Origin: Planctomycetota bacterium
GTDB lineage: Bacteria > Planctomycetota > Phycisphaerae > Sedimentisphaerales > Anaerohalosphaeraceae
DNA length: 64,000 nucleotides
Assembly: GCA_016873215.1 (NCBI GenBank)
Contig: VGXU01000004.1
Location: 1 to 64,000, forward strand
Direction of reading: 5' to 3'
Position 1 is the stretch's first letter; the number at the start of each line of letters is the position of its first letter. This document shows, one piece after another, positions 33,503-42,068 of the stretch. The notes beneath the pieces are model-generated. The model had not been told where the DNA came from and ran no database searches. It worked only from the letters and a program-made list of their open reading frames with translations. A program made the position numbers and the translations under genes.

Positions 33503-34360
33503 TTATTGTCCGCCGGACTGAGCGGACATTTTCTTCAGCAATGCTTTTTGTTCCGACTTAATGTGATAGCTGTGCGGGTCGTCGGGGAATCGTCCGGCAC
33601 GCACCTGCTCGGCATATTTTTTTACCGCCGAAAGAATAACCCCGGCCAGTTGGGCGTATGCTTTGGCAAACTTTGGCGGCTGCAAACTTAATCCAAGAAT
33701 GTCATTGATAATCAGAATTTGCCCGTCGCAGTCCGGACCGGAGCCGCAACTGATGACGGGAACGGCCAGCCGCCGCGTGATGATCGCCGCCGTTTCCCGG
33801 GCCGTGCCTTCCAGCAGTACCATCGACGCACCGGCTCGAACGGCGTCTTCGGCCAGCGTAATCAGTTCATACGCCTGCTCGGCCGTTGCGCCTTCGGCCC
33901 TGAGCCGGACTTGTTTGGCCACACTTTGCGGACGAATCCCCAGATGCGCCATCACCGGAATATCTGCATCGCTGACAGCCTTTACAATATCCAAATGCGA
34001 ACGCTTGATTTCTATCTTGACGATTTGTGCCCCGGCCTGCTGGATAAACCGCCCGGCGTTTCGAACCGCATCGGCAATACTGGTCTGGTAAGACAAAAAC
34101 GGCATATCCGCCGCAAGACAAACCCCCGGCGCGGCCCGCCGGACTGCCTCCGTAATCGTAACCATAAAATCCATTGTCGCAGGCAATGTCGAATCGTGCC
34201 CGAGGACCACCTGTGCCGCCGAATCGCCCACCAGAATCATTTCCACGCCCGCCTCGGCCGCCAGTCGGGCGGTCGTGTAGTCATAACAGCTTACCGCGGC
34301 GAATCTGCGCCCTTTGTCCTTGATTTGCTGGATATCCGTGATTGTAATTCGTTCGTTCAT
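33503..34360 (-). CDS. panB: 3-methyl-2-oxobutanoate hydroxymethyltransferase
   Basis: A 285-aa TIM-barrel enzyme that adds a hydroxymethyl group from methylene-THF to ketoisovalerate, the first step of pantothenate synthesis. Family blocks are AVSCYDYTTARLA, LVGDSAAQVVLGHDSTLP (metal and substrate), ADMPFLSY, VKIE, HLGIRPQS and CGSGPDCDGQILI. No other pan gene is nearby. ATG 34360 is used. It appears co-transcribed with the glycosyltransferase gene downstream. Confidence 0.95.
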   Translation of the reverse strand: MNERITITDIQQIKDKGRRFAAVSCYDYTTARLAAEAGVEMILVGDSAAQVVLGHDSTLPATMDFMVTITEAVRRAAPGVCLAADMPFLSYQTSIADAVRNAGRFIQQAGAQIVKIEIKRSHLDIVKAVSDADIPVMAHLGIRPQSVAKQVRLRAEGATAEQAYELITLAEDAVRAGASMVLLEGTARETAAIITRRLAVPVISCGSGPDCDGQILIINDILGLSLQPPKFAKAYAQLAGVILSAVKKYAEQVRAGRFPDDPHSYHIKSEQKALLKKMSAQSGGQ

Positions 34361-34689
34361 AAGGTCTTTTCCGTAAAGATATTATACTATGCCATCACGA
34401 CCCGGATTTGCAAGCAAAAAAAGACGGAGACAATGGGAATCAGGTCTTGCGGATGGGGGACACAACTGGGAGAACGGCCGCAAGGTCGGTATCTGCAAAA
34501 AATACCATGGAGGATCAGGAATATTTACGGATTGATAAAAATTGAATTTTAGGTATGCTGGCAGATTCTATCGAGAATGAAACAGATATATTCGGCCGTT
34601 TATAGATATCATGTACTGAACGGTTCCGACGGTCGGCTCAGTGTTGTGCAAAGAGGAATATTTTGGCTTCATTAAATTGAGGAGAATAT
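34361..34689. other. Divergent intergenic region panB / lipid cluster
   Basis: No gene is seen. A candidate promoter for the plus-strand genes is at 34532-34559: TTGATA, 16 bases, TATGCT. A short ccgacggtcgg palindrome lies near 34627-34637. GAGGAG precedes the gene at 34690. Confidence 0.5.
34532..34559 (+). promoter_or_regulatory. Possible promoter of the gene at 34690
   Basis: TTGATA (34532-34537), a 16-base spacer and TATGCT (34554-34559), in an otherwise AT-rich divergent region. Confidence 0.35.
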
Positions 34690-35139
34690 ATGATATCCGG
34701 CCCAACGCAGAAAAAAAATCTCATATCTCTTTTTGAATCGCAAAAACTGGGGGTCTTGGCGACTCAGCATAAAAAGACGCCCCATACCAGTTTAGTGGCG
34801 TTTGCCTGTTCGGAAGACATGCATCATATTGTGTTTGCCACCCCAAAGGCAACACGGAAATACGCCAATCTTTTATCAAATTCCTGTGCCTCTTTTTTTG
34901 TTGACAATCGATCCAATAAAACGTCCGATTTTAAAAAAGCGGTTGGTGTGACCGTGTCAGGTTCAGTCCGGCCGATTCACAAGAATAAAAACAGCAAATT
35001 GATGAAAGCCTATTTGGACAAACATCCGAACCTGCAACCATTTTTAGTCTCCCGGGCCTGTGCCTTGATGTGTCTTGATATCAACACAATTTATGTGGTG
35101 GAACAGTTCCAAAACGTTACAGAGATTCATCTGACATAA
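34690..35139 (+). CDS. Pyridoxamine 5'-phosphate oxidase-like flavin split-barrel protein
   Basis: A 149-aa protein of the FMN-binding split-barrel superfamily (PNPOx/YhbP-like). Evidence is the length and the run LGVLATQHKKTPHTSLVAFA, then IVFATPKATRKYANLLSNS and VSGSVRPI, the usual order of core strands with the phosphate-contacting RKYANL block. Such proteins bind FMN, F420 or heme; substrate unknown. A strong GAGGAG lies 7 bases ahead of the ATG. It is the first gene of the plus-strand run that leads into the lipid-modifying cluster. Confidence 0.8.
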   Translation: MISGPTQKKNLISLFESQKLGVLATQHKKTPHTSLVAFACSEDMHHIVFATPKATRKYANLLSNSCASFFVDNRSNKTSDFKKAVGVTVSGSVRPIHKNKNSKLMKAYLDKHPNLQPFLVSRACALMCLDINTIYVVEQFQNVTEIHLT

Positions 35140-35196
35140 CGAACCCGGGTTTGGAGAATATCTCAAATGACAGATGCCAGCTTATGAAAGAACGCA

Positions 35197-35781
35197 ATGG
35201 AATCAGATAAAATGATATGTAAGCCATGGATTGGCGGGTTAGCAAAGAATGTCTGGAATATAATCTCGATCGAGATTGGCTGGATGATTTGCATCCTGGG
35301 TGCGGCATCGGGCCATCATTGGCTTGGCCTGGCGTCCGTGCCGATTCTTGTGCTGATTCATATTACAGCGATTGAAAGGCATAAAATACGCACCGTTTTC
35401 ATAACCGCGTTAATGACTCTGATCATCGGTTTTTTTGCGGATACGCTTTTAATCATCCTGGGAACAATGGAGCCGAAACGCTGGCTCATGCCAGCGCCTT
35501 TGACAACATTATGGGATCTTATGATTTGGGTCAATTTTTCTCTGGCACTGGACACATCGCTTCGTTTTTTGCAGAAAAGACCCCTGGCCGCGGCGATCCT
35601 GGGGGCGCTCTTTGCGCCGGGAACTTATTATGCCGGCGATCGTTTAGGGGCATTGCGTTTTTCCGAACCGGTCTTTGGCGGCCTGCTGTGGATCGGGATC
35701 GTGTGGTTTTTTGTGATGCCGTGCCTGGCTCTTATGGCAAGGTACTTTTATCATCCCCCAAAGACCAATTCTGTGTCATAG
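35197..35781 (+). CDS. DUF2878-family membrane protein
   Basis: A 194-aa inner-membrane protein with about five to six hydrophobic segments (about 22-40, 43-58, 66-86, 98-118, 130-147, 158-182). The arrangement and words such as FFADTLLIILGTMEPKRW and GALFAPGTYYAGDRLGAL fit DUF2878. In proteobacteria DUF2878 genes often sit beside cyclopropane synthase, DUF1365 and DUF1295 genes, as here. Function unknown; a lipid or oxidative-stress link comes from neighbourhood only. The ATG at 35197 has no strong ribosome binding site. Confidence 0.75.
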   Translation: MESDKMICKPWIGGLAKNVWNIISIEIGWMICILGAASGHHWLGLASVPILVLIHITAIERHKIRTVFITALMTLIIGFFADTLLIILGTMEPKRWLMPAPLTTLWDLMIWVNFSLALDTSLRFLQKRPLAAAILGALFAPGTYYAGDRLGALRFSEPVFGGLLWIGIVWFFVMPCLALMARYFYHPPKTNSVS

Positions 35782-35826
35782 TAAAATCTCTTTACGTGGT
35801 TGAAATAAAAATATGAATCCGATAAA

Positions 35827-35884
35827 TCAAGCTGATTTTGTCCTTGTAATTCAGCTTGAACGGCGATGATTCGTGTACTATAAT
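35827..35884 (+). promoter_or_regulatory. Promoter with overlapping inverted repeat, lipid-modification operon
   Basis: TTGAAC (35856-35861), a 17-base spacer and a perfect TATAAT (35879-35884). A perfect inverted repeat tcaagctga (35827-35835) / tcagcttga (35851-35859), 15 bases apart, overlaps the -35 box with its right arm. This is the geometry of a repressor or activator site. It drives the flavin oxidoreductase, DUF1365-CFA and DUF1295 genes. Confidence 0.55.
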
Positions 35885-35933
35885 CAACAATAAATTTGGC
35901 GTTTAAACTCCAAGTTAAACTGTGAATCAAATT

Positions 35934-37202
35934 ATGTCGAGCACCACTCTAAATATTGGCATAATAGGGGGCGGAATATCCGGCATAACTGCCGCCTGGC
36001 TGCTTTCCCGTCGCCATAGGGTGACCCTGATTGAAAAAGAACCCCAGCTTGGCGGCCATACCCACACTCATATTCTTGGCAGCGGGCCGGATGCGGGAAC
36101 GCCAATTGATATGGGATTTATCGTTCTAAATGACCGGAACTATCCGACACTTTTAACCTTGTTTAGCCAATGGGGTGTTCGCATACAGAATTCCGATATG
36201 TCGTTTGGGTTTGAAGACAAAGACTCTGGATTTTATTATTCGAGCGACGTTCCCCGCGGATTATTCGCTCGTTGGCAAAATCTGATTTCTCCTTGTTTCT
36301 GGCGGCTGTTTTGGGATGTCTTTCGTTTTAATCGTATCGCGGCCAGAGAGTTAAAAACGGGGTTAGGCCATCTGACTTTGGGGCAGTTTCTGCAGCAATA
36401 CGGGTTCTCCAGGGCGTATATTGACTTCCATATTGTCCCGGTCAGCGCTGCGGTCTGGTCAACGCCCAGCGAAAACATTCTTGATTTTCCAGCCGAGTCT
36501 ATCCTCCGCTTTTATAACCATCATGGCCTGCTGACACTTGCCCACCGACCTCAGTGGAAAACCGTTGCAGGCGGGAGCGTTTCGTACATTCAAGCTTTCG
36601 AAAAACAGTTTCAAGGCGCAGTCAAAAAAGCCAGTCCTGTTCGGCATGTCAAACGAATGACCGATAAGGTCAAAGTGATATTCGAAGATCGCACGGAGAT
36701 GGATTTTGACCGTGTTGTGCTTGCGACCCATGCCGATATCAGCCGTCAGATTCTGGCCCATCCGCAACCCGATGAAAGTCGAATATTGAGCAAATGGTCC
36801 TATATTCGAAACCAGGTTACTCTGCATACCGATAAACAAGTCATGCCGCCTCGCCGAAGCGCCTGGGCAAGCTGGAGCTATCTGCAGATTGGCGCTAAGC
36901 AGCGAAATCCGGCGATGACAATGTCTTACTATATGAATCGGCTGCAGCGGCTCAAGACGAGAGACGATTATTTTGTGACTTTAAACGGCGACACCTGGAT
37001 CGAGCCAGGTCGGCGGATTGAGTCCGTCCTATTCGATCACCCCTGCTACACCTTTGACTCGCTCAGCACACATCCGGAATTGGATGCAATCAACGGCAAA
37101 GACCGTATCTTTTACTGCGGGGCATACTGCGGCTACGGATTCCATGAGGATGGAGCGCGTTCAGGACTTGCTGTAGCCCAGAAGTTCGGGATTGGATTAT
37201 GA
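35934..37202 (+). CDS. NAD(P)/FAD-dependent amine-oxidase-like oxidoreductase
   Basis: A 422-aa flavoprotein. The N-terminal Rossmann block is IGIIGGGISGITAAWLLSRR, followed by the acidic end of strand 2 (LIEKEP) and GGHTHT. It belongs to the flavin amine oxidase/phytoene-desaturase-like proteins that stand beside DUF1365 and CFA-like genes. In some alphaproteobacteria relatives act in unsaturated or furan fatty acid formation. I use ATG 35934; a GTG at 35922 is the alternative, and neither has a clear ribosome binding site. The stop overlaps the next start by ATGA. Confidence 0.88.
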   Translation: MSSTTLNIGIIGGGISGITAAWLLSRRHRVTLIEKEPQLGGHTHTHILGSGPDAGTPIDMGFIVLNDRNYPTLLTLFSQWGVRIQNSDMSFGFEDKDSGFYYSSDVPRGLFARWQNLISPCFWRLFWDVFRFNRIAARELKTGLGHLTLGQFLQQYGFSRAYIDFHIVPVSAAVWSTPSENILDFPAESILRFYNHHGLLTLAHRPQWKTVAGGSVSYIQAFEKQFQGAVKKASPVRHVKRMTDKVKVIFEDRTEMDFDRVVLATHADISRQILAHPQPDESRILSKWSYIRNQVTLHTDKQVMPPRRSAWASWSYLQIGAKQRNPAMTMSYYMNRLQRLKTRDDYFVTLNGDTWIEPGRRIESVLFDHPCYTFDSLSTHPELDAINGKDRIFYCGAYCGYGFHEDGARSGLAVAQKFGIGL

Positions 37203-39238
37203 ATTCACAGATTTTCACCGGAGTTGTCTCGCATGGCCGCCGCTGGCCGCAAAAACACCACTTTTCCTACCCGGTCTATTTTTATCGATTCGACCTCAGT
37301 GAACTGCCCGAATTGGACCGAACGCTGCCGGGATTCGGCTATAATCGCTTTTCGGTCGTTCGCATGGACGACCGGGATTACCTGTGGCGCGGTAATCAGC
37401 CGCTCAAAGACAAGATTACTGCGGTACTTGAAAAAATAGGTTATGAGGAATCTGTCTGTCGTGTAGAGCTGATCAGCTTTGCTAAATATTTCAATATTAT
37501 CTTTCGACCGGTAAGCTTTTTCATCTGTTATAACGCATCCAACCGCTGCCGACTGGTTCTGGCCGAGGTGCACAATACTTTTTCGGAAACTCATTTGTAT
37601 GTACTCAAAGACCCGGAAGTGCAGCCCGAAACGCTGTGTTTTGAAATACCCAAAGCGTTTCACGTCTCGCCATTTTTTGATCTGAACGGAAAGTACAATA
37701 TCCGTTTCAAGGATGACGGACAAACACTGGATATTACTATCGAATTGACCCGGTCAGAATGCGGCGATGAGCCTGTCTTTTTTGCCCGATTGACAGGACA
37801 GGGAAGCCCGCTTACACCCCAGTCGCTCCGCCGGACGTTGTTAAAATACCCCTTCAATGCGATGCTGAATATGCCGCGAATCATACGACAGGCGATTGCG
37901 CTGTATGTTCAAAAAAAGCTGCCTGTCTTTTCCAAGCCTGTTCCCCAGAGCCGCTACACCATGAGAAAACAATGTCCCTCCTGGGTTGCCCGTCAGGGTA
38001 TGGCCGGCCTCTTTTCCTTTTTTAAGACACAATCTGCCGGAGCGATTACGGTAACGCTTCCTGAAGGTCAGTGCCATCTCTTTGGGTCTTCCGGTTCGGG
38101 GCTGTCGGCGGATTTGCAAATCAAAGACTACCGCTTCTTCAGTTTACTTGCCATGGCCGATGAAATCGGATTGGGGATAGCATACGAAAAAGGGTATTGG
38201 GCATCGGATGACCTGGCCGGATTTATGAATTTTATGCTTCGTGCAACGCTATCGCATCCGGTTCAAATGCCGTGGTATTCCGCGTTTGTAAAAACATTTT
38301 ATCTGGCTCGTCACCGGCGCAACAAAAATACGGTTCATCAGGCGCAAAAAAACATCTCCCGGCATTACGACCTGAGCAATGCGATGTATGAGTTGTTTTT
38401 AGACGAAACGCTGACGTACTCGTCGGCTGTCTTTAAGCATGAAAACGAAGCTCTGGCTGATGCGCAACTGCGCAAAATAGACCAAATATTGGCAAAGGCC
38501 CGCCTTTGCCAACATCACCATGTGCTTGAAATCGGCGGCGGATGGGGTACCTTGGCAATGCGTGCAGCGACGCTCTACGGCTGCCGTGTCACCTCTATTA
38601 CGCTTTCAAAAGAGCAGCAGCAATTAGCCCGACAGCGGATCGCTCGGGCCGGATTGTCTGACCGAGTTGAGGTGCTGCTTTGCGACTATCGCAATATTAC
38701 CGGACAGTACGACCGCATCATTTCCGTAGAAATGCTTGAAGCCGTTGGAAAGGCCTACTACCCTGATTTTTTCCGCAGTTGCGACCGGTTGCTCAAACCG
38801 AACGGAATACTGGTCATTCAGACGATTACCATTCCCGACCAGCGGTATGAGGCCTATTCTAAAACGACCGACTGGATGCGTCTGTTTGTCTTTCCGGGCG
38901 GCCTGCTTCCATCGCTGACCGCTCTGATAGAAGTTCTGACCGGCCACACATCATTTGTTATTAAACATGTTGAAAGCATCGGACCACACTACGCATTGAC
39001 CCTGGCGCAATGGAAAGAACGCTTTCTTGCCAATCGGGAGAAAATCATCGAACTGGGCTTTTCCCAATCCTTTATACGACGCTGGGAGTATTATTTTTTA
39101 TACTGTCAGGCCGGATTTGCTCAGCATTATATCGATGATCTTCAGATCGTCTTGACACGTCCTGGAAATCAGGATTGCATCGACGCCTTTGACCAGGAAA
39201 TCGGTCGCAGAAAACCGCAGGCGGATTCCATACAATGA
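37199..39238 (+). CDS. DUF1365 / cyclopropane-fatty-acid synthase fusion
   Basis: A 679-aa fusion of two proteins usually encoded separately. Residues about 1-245 are DUF1365 (GVVSHGRRWPQKHHFSYPVY at the start, KAFHVSPFFDLNGKY near 155-170). From about 265 the protein is a CFA/mycolic-acid-synthase-type methyltransferase: HYDLSNAMYELFLD (about 389), TYSSAVF, the SAM motif VLEIGGGWGTLAM (about 441) and VEMLEAVG. It should add a methylene or methyl carbon from SAM to the double bond of a phospholipid acyl chain, at the membrane. It overlaps both neighbours by ATGA, so the three products are made in step. Confidence 0.92.
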   Translation: MNSQIFTGVVSHGRRWPQKHHFSYPVYFYRFDLSELPELDRTLPGFGYNRFSVVRMDDRDYLWRGNQPLKDKITAVLEKIGYEESVCRVELISFAKYFNIIFRPVSFFICYNASNRCRLVLAEVHNTFSETHLYVLKDPEVQPETLCFEIPKAFHVSPFFDLNGKYNIRFKDDGQTLDITIELTRSECGDEPVFFARLTGQGSPLTPQSLRRTLLKYPFNAMLNMPRIIRQAIALYVQKKLPVFSKPVPQSRYTMRKQCPSWVARQGMAGLFSFFKTQSAGAITVTLPEGQCHLFGSSGSGLSADLQIKDYRFFSLLAMADEIGLGIAYEKGYWASDDLAGFMNFMLRATLSHPVQMPWYSAFVKTFYLARHRRNKNTVHQAQKNISRHYDLSNAMYELFLDETLTYSSAVFKHENEALADAQLRKIDQILAKARLCQHHHVLEIGGGWGTLAMRAATLYGCRVTSITLSKEQQQLARQRIARAGLSDRVEVLLCDYRNITGQYDRIISVEMLEAVGKAYYPDFFRSCDRLLKPNGILVIQTITIPDQRYEAYSKTTDWMRLFVFPGGLLPSLTALIEVLTGHTSFVIKHVESIGPHYALTLAQWKERFLANREKIIELGFSQSFIRRWEYYFLYCQAGFAQHYIDDLQIVLTRPGNQDCIDAFDQEIGRRKPQADSIQ

Positions 39239-40008
39239 TTATATCGGGGATAGTGCTGAATCTGCTTATCGGCGCCGGGACGCTGACCGGATTGTGGTTT
39301 ATCTATCTATGGAAACGAAATCCGGCGGTGGTGGATTTGGGATGGGCAATCGGTTTGACCCTTATGGGGCTTGTGCATAATCTGAGCGGCGGGCCGCTCT
39401 CTGCCGGCAAGGGGTTGACCGCTTTGCTGATTTTGCTTTGGGGACTTCGACTTGGCGGATACTTGTTTTGGACTCGGCTTCGGCTCGGTAAAAAGGACGC
39501 CCGATACGAGTCGCTTCGCCGCCGGTCGAACATTCCTGCGTCCCTGCATTTTCTGATCCATTATCTTATTCAGGCTTGTTTTCAGGCCGTCGTAGGATTT
39601 GTGTTTATCTTTACAGCCCAAAATGTGGCGTTTGATTCCATTTGGGCAAAAGCCGGATTTCTGCTGTGGTGCGTTGGCTGCGGAGGCTCTATCGCGACGG
39701 ACGCTCAATTGCATCGGTTTCGAACCCGGTCGGATAATCGGGGGCAAGTCTGTCAAGCCGGCCTTTGGAATTACTCCCGCCATCCGAATTATTTTTTTGA
39801 GATACTCCTGTGGTTTGGATTTGCACTTATCGGCTTATCAGCGCGACTGGGATGGCTTGGCTTAATCTCGCCGATAACGCTGCTGCTGACGATGACGTTT
39901 ATCACCGGTCCTGTTTCAGAGCGGGAATCGCTCAAATCCAAACCGGATGTTTATCGTCGCTACCAAAAGACCACATCCATGATTGTTCCATGGTTCAAAA
40001 AAAGCTAA
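39235..40008 (+). CDS. DUF1295 (steroid 5-alpha-reductase-like) membrane protein
   Basis: A 257-aa inner-membrane protein with about six to seven transmembrane segments. The C-terminal block GLWNYSRHPNYFFEILLW with the later RYQKTTSMIVPWF marks the DUF1295/isoprenylcysteine methyltransferase-like/5-alpha-reductase superfamily. It lies in the lipid-modification operon and overlaps the CFA fusion by ATGA. A reductase role on lipid acyl chains is plausible but unproven. It is convergent with the DUF2177 gene, 1 base apart. Confidence 0.87.
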   Translation: MIISGIVLNLLIGAGTLTGLWFIYLWKRNPAVVDLGWAIGLTLMGLVHNLSGGPLSAGKGLTALLILLWGLRLGGYLFWTRLRLGKKDARYESLRRRSNIPASLHFLIHYLIQACFQAVVGFVFIFTAQNVAFDSIWAKAGFLLWCVGCGGSIATDAQLHRFRTRSDNRGQVCQAGLWNYSRHPNYFFEILLWFGFALIGLSARLGWLGLISPITLLLTMTFITGPVSERESLKSKPDVYRRYQKTTSMIVPWFKKS

Positions 40009-40009
40009 A

Positions 40010-40423
40010 TCATCCGGGCTGTATCCGACTCATAATAAGATAAGTCACTGTCGCCGTCGATGCGGATAAAAAAGCACCCCAAATCATATCGACAATCGAC
40101 AGCATCAAAGGCCAGTCACGAAGCGTGGCCAAATTAGTCAAGTCGTAGGTAGCGTACGCGATAAAACCAAACAGTGCTGCCATCGTAATGGTATAAACCA
40201 GGGACCGCTTTTCCATGCCGGGGAGCAGGGCAAAAATCAGTATCCCGAAAAGAAACAGAAAATAGAAGAGAAGTGCCGCAGTCCAGTTGATATTCGGTGT
40301 CAGCAGCGGTTCCAGAGCTTTACGATAAAAGCCTTTGGCAATGATGCCAAGCCAAATCATATCGACAATGAAGAAAACCGGGACACTTACGGCATAGGTC
40401 AAAAGAATTCTCGACATTCGCAT
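40010..40423 (-). CDS. DUF2177-family membrane protein
   Basis: A 137-aa protein with four hydrophobic segments and the DUF2177 words VDMIWLGIIAKGFYRKAL, AALFGFIAYATYDLTNLATL and DMIWGAFLSAS. In proteobacteria DUF2177 genes belong to ChrR/sigma-E singlet-oxygen clusters together with CFA-like and DUF1365 genes, which matches this position. AAAGGAG abuts an earlier in-frame ATG (40432) and is 9 bases from ATG 40423, so the latter is the better start. It ends 1 base from DUF1295 on the other strand. Confidence 0.82.
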   Translation of the reverse strand: MRMSRILLTYAVSVPVFFIVDMIWLGIIAKGFYRKALEPLLTPNINWTAALLFYFLFLFGILIFALLPGMEKRSLVYTITMAALFGFIAYATYDLTNLATLRDWPLMLSIVDMIWGAFLSASTATVTYLIMSRIQPG

Positions 40424-40663
40424 CAATCGCATCTCCTTTCGGCAATAATACACAATTTTCATTCATTTAAGGGTTTATGAAAAATTTCATTTGTTCGAGA
40501 CCCGTATTCATTCACCCTTCTGAAAAGGAATCAGAGAATTATACCCATGACACGCGCTGATGGCAAAGGGGAAAATCTGGGCGGAATCAAAAGAGGGTCA
40601 GGGTTCGGCTTTTCATTTTATGGTTCCTATTTACCTCAAGCAAGATGCTTGGGCTGCTTTAAT

Positions 40664-41617
40664 TTACTGACAGCCTAATCCGAGTTTGAGCCGTTCGAGA
40701 TTGCCCCGCATAATCTCCAGGTAAGTTGCGCCTTTTTCAATCTCTTCGCGGGAGACGTTGTGTGCCCCGTGCAGAAGCAGGAGTTTGGCGCCGGTGCTTT
40801 CGGCGATGATTTTGGCCACCCGCGGTTCCAGCAGTTCTTCATGAAAAATATATGAATTGCCCCATGGTTTCATCTTTTCAATCATCTCGGCGATTTTTCG
40901 CGGCGTCGGTTCCGCATCCGGCGCAAATCCCGCATAAGGCGACAGATATTGCAGACCGTACCGCCGGGCAAAATAACCGAACGCAAAATGCCCCCCATAA
41001 AGAATCGTCTTATTTTTGCATGGGCCGAGTGTTTGCCGGATTTCCGCATCCAGCGCCGCCAGTTTTTCATTGTAGGATTTCGCGTTGGCAAGATAAAATT
41101 CTTTGTTAGTGGGGTCTTTTTGCGTAAATCCCTCGGCAATGGTAAGGACTATCTGCTGCGCCAGAACCGGGTCAACCCAGATATGCGGGTCCATGCCTCC
41201 ATGATGGTGATGTTCGTTTTCGTGTTCATCATGCCCCTCCTCCTCGTGTCCCTCTTCGCCGGTAAGCTGAATCCCTTTACTGGCGTCGATCACAACAAGC
41301 TTTTTGTTAATAACACCCGCCAGAACATCGCCGACCCACGGTTCCATAAAGGGGCCGGTATAAATGAATATGTCGCCCTTGCTGATTTTGATGATATCTC
41401 CCGGCTTTGGCTCAAAGGAATGTGCCTCCACCCCTGGCGGCAAAAGCAAGCTGACATCCGCTTTGTTCCCGCCCACCTGACGCGAAAAATCGTAGAGCGG
41501 AAACAGCGTGGTGATAACCTGTAATTTGCCGCTGTCGGCGGCGGGACTGTGTTGTTTGCAGCCCCAAAGTCCGCATACGGTCAATAAGATAAACCCAATA
41601 CTCAGTATTGTTTTCAT
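40664..41617 (-). CDS. Zinc/manganese ABC transporter substrate-binding lipoprotein (ZnuA-like)
   Basis: A 317-aa cluster A-I substrate-binding protein. The leader ends in GLWGC with Cys20 as lipid anchor. Metal ligands are His in PPGVEAHSFEPKP, His in DPHIWVDP and GGHFAFGYFARRYGL, and Glu/Asp late. A His/Glu-rich loop of about 25 residues (about 121-142) precedes DPHIW and is typical of zinc proteins. No permease or ATPase gene is next to it, so it must pair with a transporter encoded elsewhere. AAGGA lies ahead of ATG 41617. Confidence 0.9.
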   Translation of the reverse strand: MKTILSIGFILLTVCGLWGCKQHSPAADSGKLQVITTLFPLYDFSRQVGGNKADVSLLLPPGVEAHSFEPKPGDIIKISKGDIFIYTGPFMEPWVGDVLAGVINKKLVVIDASKGIQLTGEEGHEEEGHDEHENEHHHHGGMDPHIWVDPVLAQQIVLTIAEGFTQKDPTNKEFYLANAKSYNEKLAALDAEIRQTLGPCKNKTILYGGHFAFGYFARRYGLQYLSPYAGFAPDAEPTPRKIAEMIEKMKPWGNSYIFHEELLEPRVAKIIAESTGAKLLLLHGAHNVSREEIEKGATYLEIMRGNLERLKLGLGCQ

Positions 41618-42068
41618 TTTTCATCCTTAGATTTACGCTAATGGGTTTTCTTTTCCAGTTTACAGATTATCCGTAAACAGTCAATTTCTTAAATTTTTTG
41701 AAATCTCCGCATTTTTTTATCGGACATAAAAATTTCATACCGGCGCAAGACAATGTATCCCACTCGGGTTTTACAGTCGTCGTCGCTCCGGGTAAGTGTT
41801 TTCCGGGATAGACGAAGGACAAATCATGCCGTCGCAGACGGGTTTTTTATTTATTTATTATCGGACATCTCCGCCATTGTTCGCAAAATTCACGTAATTT
41901 CGTCACGCGGGGGCCTTATTTTTTAGATTTTATATGTCCCGGTCTGCATTTGAGTTAAAAGCCGGACCGCCGGTGTTGGTTATGCGGCCTGGTTTTTCTG
42001 ACGACCTAAGAAACGGAACATAATGTCCCCGGATGCCCCTGACAGGGGCAAAGACAAAACGAATTTTT
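41618..42068. other. Divergent intergenic region, metal lipoprotein / pil operon
   Basis: No gene is seen in these 451 bases. Contents: an inverted repeat gtttac-N9-gtaaac at 41658-41678, 41 bases ahead of the metal lipoprotein and a candidate metalloregulator site; an 11-nt direct repeat ttatcggacat at 41717-41727 and 41858-41868; a small terminator-like hairpin ccgtc-gca-gacgg followed by T6 at 41829-41848; and a 7-bp hairpin tgcccct-gac-aggggca at 42034-42050 just ahead of pilM. Confidence 0.5.
41658..41678. promoter_or_regulatory. Candidate operator upstream of ZnuA-like gene
   Basis: An inverted repeat gtttac (41658-41663) / gtaaac (41673-41678) with a 9-base AT-rich centre, close to the start of the metal-binding lipoprotein. 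The 21-bp dyad is the right size for a Fur/Zur-family site but does not match a consensus I know. Confidence 0.3.

Noticed and set aside
41829-41850. Hairpin with T tract as terminator of a plus-strand gene
   Set aside because: No plus-strand gene lies upstream of it; it is kept only as part of the intergenic description.
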